A stretch of DNA of 64,000 nucleotides from Paraburkholderia sp. C35 (GTDB taxonomy: Bacteria; Pseudomonadota; Gammaproteobacteria; Burkholderiales; Burkholderiaceae). Positions within the stretch are counted from its first letter, which is position 1, and the number at the start of each line of letters is the position of its first letter. The notes under the pieces are model-generated. The model did no database searches. It saw only the letters and a list, made by a program, of their open reading frames with translations, and was not told the origin of the DNA. Position numbers and translations under genes: made by a program. The stretch lies in the NCBI RefSeq assembly GCF_003121405.1, contig NZ_QBUY01000007.1:62001-126000 (forward strand). The letters are read 5' to 3'. Below are positions 43,338 through 53,000 of the stretch, piece by piece.

Positions 43338-44546
43338 TCAGAGACCGCACCCCTTAGGGGTCGGGCGATTCCGTTGATCACCTTGTGCCGGATAAGCAGC
43401 CTCAAAGCGTTTAGCCGACAACACAATAAATCCCGCGACAACAAGCGCCAGCACTCCGCTCAATGCTCCCGCAACGCCAACCTCGCGCAACCCTGCCCCA
43501 TCGATCACCTTGCCGCCGACGACAGCCCCCAAACCAATACCGGCGTTGAAGATCGAGACATTGAGTGATGCCGTCAGGTCCTGCAATGCCGTGGGGGCTG
43601 AGCGAATCGTTCGAACGTGATTCGTCACAAAGCCAGCCGCGTGCGCTGCGCCCCAGATGGCAAGCGTCACCATCGCTACGACGCGGTGAGTGAGCAGGCC
43701 TGGAAAGGCGGCCATGGAAACAGCCGCGACGACGATAGCAACGACCGCCGAACGCAAAGGGTTGGAATCGACAAACCGCCCTGCAATCGCGTTCCCGACG
43801 ATACCTGCGACGCCGAACCCCATCAGAATCCAGCCGGTCGATGTGACTGTGAAGTGTCCAAGCCTGGTCAGCATATCGGCGAGATAGGTGTAAGACGTGA
43901 ACATCGCCGTCAATGCGAGCAGGGACATCGCAAGATTGGTCAAAATAAGCGGACAGGTCAGGATCTTGAGTGCGGAGACTCGCGTCTCGTCAGGATCGAC
44001 GGTTATCCGGGGAAAGAAAAACCAGATCAGCAACGCTATGCATGCACAGACTGCGCCTCCTGCAGCGAATGCCATTCGCCATCCGAACTCGTCCGCCAGT
44101 ATCGTGGTGATTGGCGAGCCCACTACGCTCGCCACGGCGACGCCTGAAAACACCGTCGCAATTGCGCTCCCCGCCTTGGCGGGACCAGCAATTTTCGCCG
44201 CAGTCGATGTAGCCATGCTCCAGTACACTGGCAGCGCCAATGCAGAGAGCACTCGCCCAACGGCAAGAAAAGCATAGTTGGGCGCAAGAGCAGCGATAGC
44301 CGCGCCAACCACAGTAACCCCCAATACGCTCGTGAACAGCAGTCGCCGTTCGACGTGCCGTAATGCGAGCGTGAGAAAGGGGCCCGTGATCGCGACCGTG
44401 AAAGCGAATGCGCTGACCAGCAACCCGACTTGCGAAACGGGCACGTTGAGGTCGTGAGCAATAAGCGGAAGGACGCCGATGATATTGAACTCGTTGGTCA
44501 GCATCGCGAAGGCTGCGGCAGCCAGAAGAGGAACGGCGAATTTCAT
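43338..44546 (-). CDS. MFS transporter (DHA1/AraJ-like efflux)
   Basis: 402 residues from ATG 44546 with AGG about 9 nt upstream; an in-frame ATG at 44636 adds a hydrophilic stretch without a ribosome site. Twelve transmembrane helices. The N-terminal TNEFNIIGVLPLIAHDLNVP, FTVAITGPFLTLALRHVERR and VGRVLSALALPVYWSMATST are typical of the 12-TM drug:H+ antiporter group including AraJ, NepI and purine or chloramphenicol exporters. The last residues are hydrophilic. It precedes a porin gene in the same orientation, and the two may not be linked. Substrate unknown. Confidence 0.88.
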   Translation of the reverse strand: MKFAVPLLAAAAFAMLTNEFNIIGVLPLIAHDLNVPVSQVGLLVSAFAFTVAITGPFLTLALRHVERRLLFTSVLGVTVVGAAIAALAPNYAFLAVGRVLSALALPVYWSMATSTAAKIAGPAKAGSAIATVFSGVAVASVVGSPITTILADEFGWRMAFAAGGAVCACIALLIWFFFPRITVDPDETRVSALKILTCPLILTNLAMSLLALTAMFTSYTYLADMLTRLGHFTVTSTGWILMGFGVAGIVGNAIAGRFVDSNPLRSAVVAIVVAAVSMAAFPGLLTHRVVAMVTLAIWGAAHAAGFVTNHVRTIRSAPTALQDLTASLNVSIFNAGIGLGAVVGGKVIDGAGLREVGVAGALSGVLALVVAGFIVLSAKRFEAAYPAQGDQRNRPTPKGCGL

Positions 44547-44674
44547 GATCAAACCTCGTGCACGGTGCCGATCTGGCCGGAAACGCAACCGGATGATCCA
44601 ATCAGACGACACACAGGAAATTTTGAACGGGAACATTCAGAACGGAATGAAACGGACAACGGGATAAAGAACGA

Positions 44675-45820
44675 TCAGAATCTCGTACGCATGCCGACCG
44701 TCCCCACCACCTGATTGCTGCTGGACGACGCGCCGCCAGAACCGTTGATATACGCGAGGAAACCATGCCCTGATACATGCTGATACATCGCTTCTACGTA
44801 AACGTCGGTACGCTTCGAGAACGAATAATCTGCCTGCACATTGACCTGATTCCATTTCGGATCGGCGTCGAACGTTGTACTTTGAGTTACGTGTCCGGCC
44901 GTGTAGGTGTAAGACCCGCCCAGCGAGACCGAATGCGTGAGCGCGTATTTGACGTTTATCTCATAGTTGTCGAAGCGAACCATGCCGTTCCTGGAGCCAA
45001 ACGAGAGCGTGTTCTGAAACTGACTGTGCGAATACGTGAAGCCCGCAATGACTGGCCCATACGCGTAGTTGACGGCTGCAGACGCCGTGCGTTGCACATC
45101 CGATCCGAGTGGAAATCCGCCGACTCCGTTTGAGCCAGATTCCGCTACGTCTATTGCGCCCGCAGAGGCACTGGTCGAATTGGCTCCGTTTATCTGCAGG
45201 TAAGCGGCTGCGATGTTCACCGGCCCTTTGCTGTAGAAAGCACCCAGGCTGTAAGCACGGTTGTTGGCGAAGCTCTGGTTGTTAGAGAAGGCGTACATGC
45301 CGCCAAACCGGAAGCCGCGAAAGTCGTCGCTGGTGTATTTCACGGCGTTGTTGATGCGAACCGAGTGATCGAAGTTGTCGTTATCAAACGGATGCGCGAA
45401 ACCCACGTCACCCAAGGTACCCGATACGCCAGACAGCGGTTCGATAAAGTCGGTGATGAAGTCGTACTGGCGTCCTACCGTCAAGGTGCCGAACATGTCG
45501 CTCTTGATACCCACAAACGCTTGCCGGCCGAATAACCTGCTGTTCTGTGACAACTTGCCATTCTGCAGGTTGAAGCCGTTTTCCAGCACGAAGATGGCGT
45601 GCAAGCCACCACCAAGGTCTTCGGATCCGCGAAGCCCGAAGCGGCTTCCGCTAATCTCACCGCTGGTCGCCTGAAATAAGGAGCCGTGCGATGTGCCCTT
45701 CGTCACGTTGTTGGTGTACATGAAACCGGCGTCTATCAGGCCGTAAAGCGTGACAGCGCTTTGCCCATAGGCCACAGTCGTTGCAACCGCAGATAGTGCG
45801 AGAACAGCTATTCGTTTCAT
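44675..45820 (-). CDS. Gram-negative porin
   Basis: 381 residues from ATG 45820 with GAGG 5-8 nt upstream. A signal peptide (MKRIAVLALSAVATTVAYG) is followed by QSAVTLYGLIDAGFMYTNNV, the standard start of burkholderial 16-stranded porins, then SGSRFGLRGSEDLGGGLHAI, FVLENGFNLQNGKLSQNSRL and FGRQAFVGIKSDMFGTLTVG, with the C-terminal VGTVGMRTRF ending in Phe. Such porins form trimeric outer-membrane channels for small hydrophilic solutes. The gene stands alone, with 128 bp to the MFS start downstream. Confidence 0.94.
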   Translation of the reverse strand: MKRIAVLALSAVATTVAYGQSAVTLYGLIDAGFMYTNNVTKGTSHGSLFQATSGEISGSRFGLRGSEDLGGGLHAIFVLENGFNLQNGKLSQNSRLFGRQAFVGIKSDMFGTLTVGRQYDFITDFIEPLSGVSGTLGDVGFAHPFDNDNFDHSVRINNAVKYTSDDFRGFRFGGMYAFSNNQSFANNRAYSLGAFYSKGPVNIAAAYLQINGANSTSASAGAIDVAESGSNGVGGFPLGSDVQRTASAAVNYAYGPVIAGFTYSHSQFQNTLSFGSRNGMVRFDNYEINVKYALTHSVSLGGSYTYTAGHVTQSTTFDADPKWNQVNVQADYSFSKRTDVYVEAMYQHVSGHGFLAYINGSGGASSSSNQVVGTVGMRTRF

Positions 45821-46157
45821 TTGGAACCTCACGTTGCGGTGTGATGGCTTTATCTATCGCGCGTCAGGTCCAGCGAAGCGTGGCCATGAGGTACGTCACC
45901 AGGTCGCGGCGAATGAGACATCTTCTTTTCAATCCGCATGACAGCCGAATTGCCGCGCGCGGTCGATCACGCCTTCGTATTGGCTGTCATACGTTGGTGT
46001 GATCGCAGGACGGATGTGAACCGTTCGGGGAAGTTGAGGTTGGCGCTGCCGGGCAGGTGTAACACCAAGGTATGCGATACCGAACCCATCGCGTCATTGA
46101 GCGCGACTTCGCATGGGTAGATGCTCTGTGCACACATCCCCACGCCCGGAGGTTTCG
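45821..46157. other. Divergent promoter region
   Basis: About 335 bp between the leftward porin and the rightward alpha/beta hydrolase. It holds the promoters of both units. No gene or clear repeat is recognised. Confidence 0.4.
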
Positions 46158-47051
46158 ATGTTCTACACCAACCCCACCGACGGCTATCGCCTCGCATATC
46201 ACAAGAATGGCTCAGGCAGGCCAGTCGTCATGATCCACGGGTCACCGGGCGACAGCCATGAATATGACAGGCTCGCTGCGCTGGTGTCCGCCCGCGCGAT
46301 GACGATCGTCCCCGATCTGCGTGGCTTTGGACTGTCCGACAAACAACTCGATAACGGCAGCGATGTCTTCTCGCGAGACGGCCAGGTCAAAGCCGTCATC
46401 GCGTTGATGGATGAACTCGAACTCACCGACGCTATCCTCGTCGGCTATGACATCGGCGGCTTCACTGTGCAGGGCGTCGCACATAAGCGGCCTGATCTGG
46501 TTGCGGCGCTCGTGCTCGCCCCGCCGATTCCGGGCGTTGGAAGACGCATCCTCGAAGTATCGCCCGTGAATGAATTCTGGCACGCGACGTTCTTTCGGAC
46601 CACGCTTGTCGAACAGGTCTTCGATGGCAACCCGGACGCTATCCGCGCTCTGCTGAAGATTCACCTCGACGGCTGGTCGGGTCCCGGTTCGACGGTCACC
46701 GACGAACTGCTCGACAACATGGTGAAAGGCTGCTCAGCGCCAGGCGCTTTCACCGCGAGCGTGTCCTGGTTCCGTCACCTGGAAAGCAATCCCGTCTCGG
46801 GCTACGCAGCCGAAATCGTGCCGGACATCGGCGATCGCTTCGACAAACCCGTATCGATTCTGTGGCCTGAATGTGATCCGCTTTTCCCCGTTGCATGGTC
46901 TGATCAGATCGACCGGTTCATGAGCAATTTCTCGCTCAAGTTCATGCCGGGTGTCGGGCATTTTTCGCCGACAGAGGCACCCCAACTGTTCGCAGCAGAA
47001 ATCTTTGCGCATCTGTCCGGCGAATGGCGCGCCGACACCGCGCGCCGATGA
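46158..47051 (+). CDS. Alpha/beta hydrolase with Asp nucleophile
   Basis: 297 residues from ATG 46158 (GGAGG 6 nt upstream). MIHGSPGDSHEYDRLAALVS carries the oxyanion motif, then VPDLRGFGLSD, the nucleophile elbow LVGYDIGGFTVQGVAHKRPD with Asp, and catalytic His in MPGVGHFSPTEAP. The Asp nucleophile places it with epoxide hydrolases and haloalkane/haloacetate dehalogenases. It begins a rightward run with an AEC carrier (starts 35 bp downstream), so transport and hydrolysis of one compound may be linked. A haloacid dehalogenase lies further on in the same direction. Confidence 0.88.
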   Translation: MFYTNPTDGYRLAYHKNGSGRPVVMIHGSPGDSHEYDRLAALVSARAMTIVPDLRGFGLSDKQLDNGSDVFSRDGQVKAVIALMDELELTDAILVGYDIGGFTVQGVAHKRPDLVAALVLAPPIPGVGRRILEVSPVNEFWHATFFRTTLVEQVFDGNPDAIRALLKIHLDGWSGPGSTVTDELLDNMVKGCSAPGAFTASVSWFRHLESNPVSGYAAEIVPDIGDRFDKPVSILWPECDPLFPVAWSDQIDRFMSNFSLKFMPGVGHFSPTEAPQLFAAEIFAHLSGEWRADTARR

Positions 47052-47086
47052 ATTGTCGCGACAAGATCTGCGCTTCAGTGAACCCC

Positions 47087-48088
47087 ATGTTTTCAGTCCT
47101 CGCCCTCGCCCTTGCACCGACGTTCTTCGTCATGGCATTGGGTTATGGCGCCGGTAAAACCGGTCACATCAATAACTCACACGTGAAGGAACTCAACACC
47201 GTGGTGATGAGCTATTGCCTCCCGGCCTCTTTGTTCGTCGCAACTGCAACGTCGAAGTGGTCGGACCTGATTTCGCAGTGGCCGATCCTGCTGTCGCTGA
47301 GCATCACCATGATGGGGGTCTATCTTCTCTGGTACGTTTATCAGCGCTGGGCACGTCGACAGAACTCGAGCGAAGCAGCGCTTCAGGCATTGGCCGTCGG
47401 ACAGCCAAACTATGCCGCCGCGGCGTTTCCCGTCATTACTGCCTTGTTCGGCGCAGAGCATCTTTCTACGGTAGCAGTCGGCATCGCTGTCGGATCGTTG
47501 TTGCCGTCACCTTTGACGCTGGCGCTGCTCGAACTGGACAGACCTCCGGAAAAGCCGCACGGCATCAACGCGACAGCTGAGAAGTACGTTGTCGGCGCCA
47601 GCCCCAGGGCGGCCGCGCTGACACAGATCGTCACAGCCGCCCGCCACGCGCTTTCCAAGCCGATCGTGCTCGCCCCTGTGTTCGGCATGCTCGTATCGCT
47701 GAGCGGATGGCACTTGCCCGACGTCGCGGCTGCATCGTTGCGAGAGATCGGTGTTGCGGCGGGCGGCATGGGGCTGCTGGTCACAGGCGTCGTGCTGTCG
47801 CAAAGCAGATTCAGGCTGACGCTCAATACAGCCTTCGGGGTCGGCGTTTCGAACATCGCGCAGGCACTGCTCGCCTTCCTGATCTGCCGTGCCGTCAACG
47901 CATCTGCCGACATCACGCGCCTCGCGGTCATTATGGCGGCCCTTCCTTCCGGCTTCTTCGGCATTCTTTTCGGTAATAGCTACGACCGTATCTCGGGCGA
48001 AGCGAACTCGACCATCATCGCCAGTACCCTGTTTTCCGCGCTCACTTTGGCGGTAGCGATCGCATGGTCCTACACCTACGGTGGCTGA
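47087..48088 (+). CDS. AEC family transporter
   Basis: 333 residues from ATG 47087, chosen because the hydrophobic first helix (MFSVLALALAPTFFVMALGY) begins there; earlier in-frame starts overlap the preceding gene. About ten transmembrane helices with AEC motifs GYGAGKTGHINNSHVKELNT, MSYCLPASLFVATA, QALAVGQPNYAAAAFPVI and the C-terminal ITRLAVIMAALPSGFFGILF, ANSTIIASTLFSALTLA. It is more divergent than the AEC protein at 23970-24911. A factor-independent terminator overlaps its stop codon. Likely a carboxylate carrier. Confidence 0.87.
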   Translation: MFSVLALALAPTFFVMALGYGAGKTGHINNSHVKELNTVVMSYCLPASLFVATATSKWSDLISQWPILLSLSITMMGVYLLWYVYQRWARRQNSSEAALQALAVGQPNYAAAAFPVITALFGAEHLSTVAVGIAVGSLLPSPLTLALLELDRPPEKPHGINATAEKYVVGASPRAAALTQIVTAARHALSKPIVLAPVFGMLVSLSGWHLPDVAAASLREIGVAAGGMGLLVTGVVLSQSRFRLTLNTAFGVGVSNIAQALLAFLICRAVNASADITRLAVIMAALPSGFFGILFGNSYDRISGEANSTIIASTLFSALTLAVAIAWSYTYGG

Positions 48089-48103
48089 CGGGCCACCTTT
48101 TTT
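48080..48103 (+). terminator. Intrinsic terminator overlapping the AEC stop codon
   Basis: GGTGGC (48080-48085), loop TGACGG and GCCACC (48092-48097) followed directly by six T (48098-48103). The loop includes the TGA stop of the AEC gene, so the stem begins within the coding sequence. It should end most transcripts from the hydrolase-AEC unit before the SDR. Confidence 0.85.
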
Positions 48104-48130
48104 CCCGTCTTCCAGAAAGGAGCGATTCAA

Positions 48131-48934
48131 GTGAGTAAAACCATTCTTATCACGGGCGCAGGTTCGGGTCTCGGCGAAGGCGCAGCCATTGGGCTCGCGA
48201 AAAACGGGCATACCGTCATCGCGACTGCAGAGTCCTGGCCGCAAGTCACGGCGCTTCGCGACAAGGCTGCCGCGATGGACCTGCCGAACCTGACGGTCAC
48301 CAAGCTCAACATGCTCGATCCGTATGACATCGGGCACGCGGCGAAGCTCGAATTCGATGTCCTGGTGAACAACGCCGGCATTGCTGAAGGTGGTCCGGTT
48401 GCGGAAATTCCCATGCCGCTCGTCAAACAGAATTTCGAAGTGAACGTGTTTGCTCTACTGGATCTGACTCAGCGTGTGGTGCGTCGATGGGTCCGATCTC
48501 AGGTCAAGGGCAAAGTCGTGTTCATCTCGTCGATTGTCGGGCTCGTCAGCCCCGGCATGATCGGCACCTACTCCGCGACCAAGCACGCAGTTCAGTCGAT
48601 CGCCGAATCGATGCAGGACGAGCTGAAGGAATTCGGCATTCAGGTGCAGACCATCAACCCTGGTCCGTTCTTTACTGGCTTCAATGAGCGAGGCGTGGAG
48701 GCGGCTTATCGTTGGCTCGATGACGACATCAACTTCACGAGTCGCGCTTCGTACAAGGCACAAACAGACGCACTGCTCGACAAACCGGAGATGCGCCTCG
48801 ACCCCGACGACATGATCGGCAAGATGGTCGAACTGATCCCCGCCGACACGGGCCCGTTCCGGACGATCTACCCGAAAGACACGGCCGACTGGGCCGTCGC
48901 CGCAGAGCAGGCGATGTTGACACGAACGATCTGA
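48131..48934 (+). CDS. Short-chain dehydrogenase/reductase (SDR)
   Basis: 267 residues from GTG 48131 with AGGAG 8 nt upstream. SDR motifs: TGAGSGLGEGAAIGLAKNGH, NNAGIAEGGPVAEIPM, FISSIVGLV, YSATKHAVQSIAESMQDELK and NPGPFFTGFNERG. The cofactor loop and catalytic Tyr/Lys are intact. It differs from the two SDRs near 37 kb and lies after a strong terminator, so its transcription must start in the 27 bp before it or read through. It is followed 23 bp later by a haloacid dehalogenase-like gene, which suggests a two-gene unit. Confidence 0.92.
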   Translation: MSKTILITGAGSGLGEGAAIGLAKNGHTVIATAESWPQVTALRDKAAAMDLPNLTVTKLNMLDPYDIGHAAKLEFDVLVNNAGIAEGGPVAEIPMPLVKQNFEVNVFALLDLTQRVVRRWVRSQVKGKVVFISSIVGLVSPGMIGTYSATKHAVQSIAESMQDELKEFGIQVQTINPGPFFTGFNERGVEAAYRWLDDDINFTSRASYKAQTDALLDKPEMRLDPDDMIGKMVELIPADTGPFRTIYPKDTADWAVAAEQAMLTRTI

Positions 48935-48957
48935 GGTCCAGGCAGACGAGGTGCGAT

Positions 48958-49800
48958 ATGAGCGTACATCCAATCCACACCGACAAGGTGAACTCAACCC
49001 GACGCACGCTATTGTTCGGCGCGCTGGCAGGGACTGCACTGCTTGCGATGGCGCCAATGCGGACCTGGGCAGCCTCCAATGCCAGTCTGGCGGGGATCAA
49101 GGCACTGACCTTCGACATGCAGGGGACCGTGTTCGATTTCTATGATCCCGTGGTGCAAAGAGCGCAGGCAATTGGCCGCAAGTACGGACTCCCCGACGAC
49201 TGGGCGGCAACGTTGCCCGGCGACTGGAGCGGTGGCGCGCACGACATCATCGTCGACATCTCGGCCGGCCGGCGTCCCTGGACCTCGAACACCGAGGTCT
49301 ACCGGGAAGCGTTGCTGCCGCTGCTCGCGAAGCGCGGCGTCGGTGATCGTCTATCGGACACAGACCGGGATCAGCTACTCGGCGAATGGGGAAAGATGGT
49401 CCCGTGGCCAGACTCTGTGGCGGGTATTACCCAGCTTCGCCGCAAATACACGCTGTCCACGCTGACTAACGCGTCGATGTCGCAAATGACCGCGCTGGTC
49501 AAAGACAGCAAGCTCCCCTTTGATGAGGTTCTGACGGGAGAACTGAGCCACGCTTTCAAACCTGACCCCAAGGTCTATCAATCGGCCGTCGACTACACCG
49601 GCTTCCAGCCCGATCAGCTGTTGATGGTTTCCGCGCACAAGTGGGATCTCCATGCATCGAAACAGGCCGGCTTTCACACGGCGTATGTGCCACGACCACT
49701 CGAACTGGGACCTGGCCATGCGGCGGACCGAAAACCGGAGAACTTCATCGACATCATCGCCGACGACCTCGTCGATCTGGCCAACAAGCTCGGAAGCTAG
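48958..49800 (+). CDS. Tat-exported haloacid dehalogenase type II-like protein
   Basis: 280 residues. The N-terminal STRRTLLFGALAGTALLAMA...WAA is a twin-arginine signal, so the protein is predicted to be exported, unlike most haloacid dehalogenases. HAD core: motif I LTFDMQGTVFDFYDPV with the nucleophilic Asp, a cap region with WTSNTEVYREALLPLLAKRG, motif II LSTLTNASMSQM and motif III HAFKPDPKVYQSAVDYTGFQ, then VSAHKWDLHASKQAGFHTAY, characteristic of L-2-haloacid dehalogenases. The neighbouring SDR and alpha/beta hydrolase suggest degradation of halogenated or epoxide-type compounds. Directly after the stop begins a remnant of an SDR gene. Confidence 0.88.
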   Translation: MSVHPIHTDKVNSTRRTLLFGALAGTALLAMAPMRTWAASNASLAGIKALTFDMQGTVFDFYDPVVQRAQAIGRKYGLPDDWAATLPGDWSGGAHDIIVDISAGRRPWTSNTEVYREALLPLLAKRGVGDRLSDTDRDQLLGEWGKMVPWPDSVAGITQLRRKYTLSTLTNASMSQMTALVKDSKLPFDEVLTGELSHAFKPDPKVYQSAVDYTGFQPDQLLMVSAHKWDLHASKQAGFHTAYVPRPLELGPGHAADRKPENFIDIIADDLVDLANKLGS

Positions 49801-49801
49801 A

Positions 49802-49985
49802 CAGTCGGGCGACCCGGAAAGACTGGCAACAGCGGCCGTGAAGCATCGTTGATGCGCTGACGCGGCCGTTGCGGTTACCGCTCGGCACAGACACGCTGAA
49901 AGCTATCGAGGAGAAGAACACCTGCGTGGTGACCGAAACGAAGACGTGGGAAACGCTGTCGGCTTCCACCGACTTTCCCGCCTGA
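49802..49985 (+). pseudogene. Frameshifted 3' remnant of an SDR gene
   Basis: In two frames this stretch encodes GDPERLATAAVK, then after a frameshift LRLPLGTDTLKAIEEKN and VVTETKTWETLSASTDFPA before TGA 49983-49985. This is nearly identical, also at DNA level, to the last 57 or so residues of the intact SDR at 36163-37020. The 5' part is missing and the proline-rich segment is disrupted, so it is a decayed duplicate, probably left by recombination between SDR copies about 13 kb apart. Confidence 0.85.
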
Positions 49986-50070
49986 ACAGAGCTTTCGTTG
50001 GATATCTTCGAAGAATGCGACAGCGTCGCTGCAAGAGCAACGGCGCTGTTGTTGTTTTGAGGTCGAGCTA

Positions 50071-53000
50071 TCAATCCTCGTGGACGGGCAAAGTGAATTG
50101 AAACGTCGCCCCTGCTCCGGCATCGGTGGAAATCCACAACCGCCCGCCATGTGACTCGACGATCGAACGACTGATCCGAAGGCCCATACCCGTGCCATGC
50201 GGCTTCGTCGTGAAAAATGGGTCGAAAATCTGTTCCGCCAGTTGAGGCGGCACGCCCGTTCCGGTGTCCCTGACTGATACGAGGATGTCTTCGCCGGTAC
50301 GCTCGGCTGTGACAGCGATCTCTCTTGAGCCATCGATATCCTTCATCGCTTCTATGCCGTTGAGGATCAGATTCATCGCAACCTGCTGCAACTGCACGCG
50401 ATCGCCGACTACGCGAGGGAGACCCGACTCCAGATCGACTCGCACCGTGATGTCGTAGCGCTGAATCTCACCGCGTAACAAGCCAACGGTGTCGTAAATG
50501 ATCTCACCGACTTCGAAGACTTCACGATTCAAAGCCCCCTTTTCGAACTGTTTGCGGATCCTGATGACAATATCCGCGGCCCTACGTGCGTCTTCCACCA
50601 TATTGGCGGCTGCCGCACGCGCCTCTTTCGTATGCGGCCTGTCTCGCGAAAGCCAACGCAAACAGGCGCTCGCGTAGGCAACCGCGCCCGAAATCGGTTG
50701 ACTGACATCATGGGCTAACGACGCAGCCATTTCTCCCATGGTCGTCGCGCGATTGATGCGCGCGAGATCCACCATCGCCTGGCGTAAGCTTTCTTCTGCC
50801 CGCTTGCGTTCCGTCACATCACGAACTGCGCCGACAAACTCGAGGTTGCCAATGCTCACCGCCTGACCCGATGCGGGGATATATTTGATTCGTCCATCCG
50901 GCATCAGAAAGCGATGTTCGCTGTCGAAGTTCTTCTTTTCCGTCCTTGAAGCTTCGAGCGCAAGACGAACCGCATCCCGATCTTCAGGATGAACGCGCTG
51001 CAATACGAGTTCGACGGAAGGTTGAACGTGTCGATCGTACTCGATGATGTTATAGCCCTCTTCGGACCAGTAATACTCGCCACCTGTCACATTCCAGCCA
51101 AAGCTTCCTGTGTGACTGATCTTCTGTCCTTGCGCCAGAAAGGCTTCACTACGTTGCAGGTCAGAATAAAGTGTCGCGTTCTCCAATGAAATCGCCGCTT
51201 GAGACGCAAGCAGTTGCAATAGTTCGACACGGTCCGATGTGAAAACGCCCGCCGCCAGGCTGTTTTCCAGGTAGAGAGCGCCGATCAGTTTCCCCTGCTT
51301 CACAATCGGCAAGCACAATACGGATCGCGAGCGCCTCTGCCGCACATAGTCGTTTTCTGAGTAGTAAATGTCGCTTGACGCATCATCGAGCAGAACACGC
51401 TGCTGAGTGCGAATGACATAGTCCAGCGCTGATTGCGGCAGATCTGACGACGTGACGATGGCTTGACGCACCACCACATCAATACCTCCCGCCTGACTCG
51501 TCGCTTCGGCCTCGATCCGCGGCTCACTGCCCTGCCCGGCGCTACGAAGCAAGATGAGCAAGCCGCGCGCTGCGCCCGCATTTTCCACCGCGAGCCGGAC
51601 CAGTTTTTCGATCAGGCTCGGTAGAACCATTTCGCTCGACAGTGTTTGCGAAACCTTGATGACCGTGGCCAGATCGAGAAGCGAGTAAGGCGCCATGATC
51701 CTGCCACTGAAGGCGGGAGTCGTCACGTCGTCATTGATCCACGGGTATAACTTTTCCAGTTGCTCGACCTTGCCAGTCGCGCCCCAACTCAGATAGCATC
51801 GGCGAGCATCGCGTAGATACGTACGTGCAATCTTGTCAAATCCCCGTGCCGCATAGAAGCGCCCTGCAAGCTCGTTCGCTGTTGCCTCGTTATGCACAAA
51901 ACCATTCGCACCGGCCGAGCGAATGGCTTTTTCATAAGCGTGCTCGGCATCGAGAAAACGCCCCTCGATACGGGCAATTTCCGCCTTCACCAGTTCCGTG
52001 CAGTTCTCGAAATTCTCGGGGCAATTCCTTTCCCATATCTCGAGCTGACGATGATGTCGGGCGAGTGCCTTCGCGTGCTCCTGTTGCAAATCTTCGGTCG
52101 CGTCGTCGATGGCACAGGCTCTCGCTAGCGCGCCATAAAAGTGATATTCCACCACCTCAAAGTAAGAATGAGACTTTTCAAAGAGTCGCGCCGCATTGTC
52201 GGATGCATTGATTGCACCTACATAGTCGCCGGCAAAGAAGCGCGCTTGCGACTTGCGAATCCAATACCAGCACTCGGGTCTCGCTAACGTCGCGTTTCCA
52301 GACAAATGACGCTCGAATCGAAGTTCATCAAAACTACCGGTGTTAAAGGTTCCAAACCTGCTGGTAAGGCCGCGAAGTGTGCGGATAAACATGATCTGTG
52401 TCGTGATCATGCTGACGACACGACCAAACTTCAGCTTTTCCGCGAATGCCAGGCCCGTTTCCGCTTCCCGCTGAACCTCGGACAAGGCGTCTCCCGCTGC
52501 AAGCATATTGGTATACAGGTTATTGCAGCTATATGCTGCAAACGTCAGATCGCCCGATTCGATCGCGGCGTCAAATGCGCGACGAATCAGCTCCCGTCCT
52601 GCCTTCATATGGCATCGCCAAGGCATGATCAGATTTCCGAGCCGCATGTAAACGCGCGCTCGAAACCTGCGCAGGTTGTATTTTTCGACCAGCTCATAAC
52701 TGAGTTTCCCGAGCTGGAACCCCGCCTCATAGTTGCCAAACCGGGGACCAGCGAGATGACCTAACGTGACGTACGCGAACGACGACGCGTCACTGTTGCC
52801 GTAGTCCAGACTCATTCCAACCATCCGGCAAAGGATGAGGGCGTGCAGGTTCTCATCCGTGAACTGCGCCGTTGTGACTGCTTCGGTGAACACATCCAGA
52901 ATGTCGAGCAAATCCGCGTTGTCCACCAGGGGTAAGTCGACCAGGTTTTCGATCCGCCTTGCATTCACCAACGCCCAGATCCGGTTGAACTCCGCTGACA

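Noticed and set aside
47507..48337. 276-codon minus-strand frame across the AEC and SDR genes
   Set aside because: It spans two well-supported plus-strand genes and a terminator, and its product has no recognisable domain.
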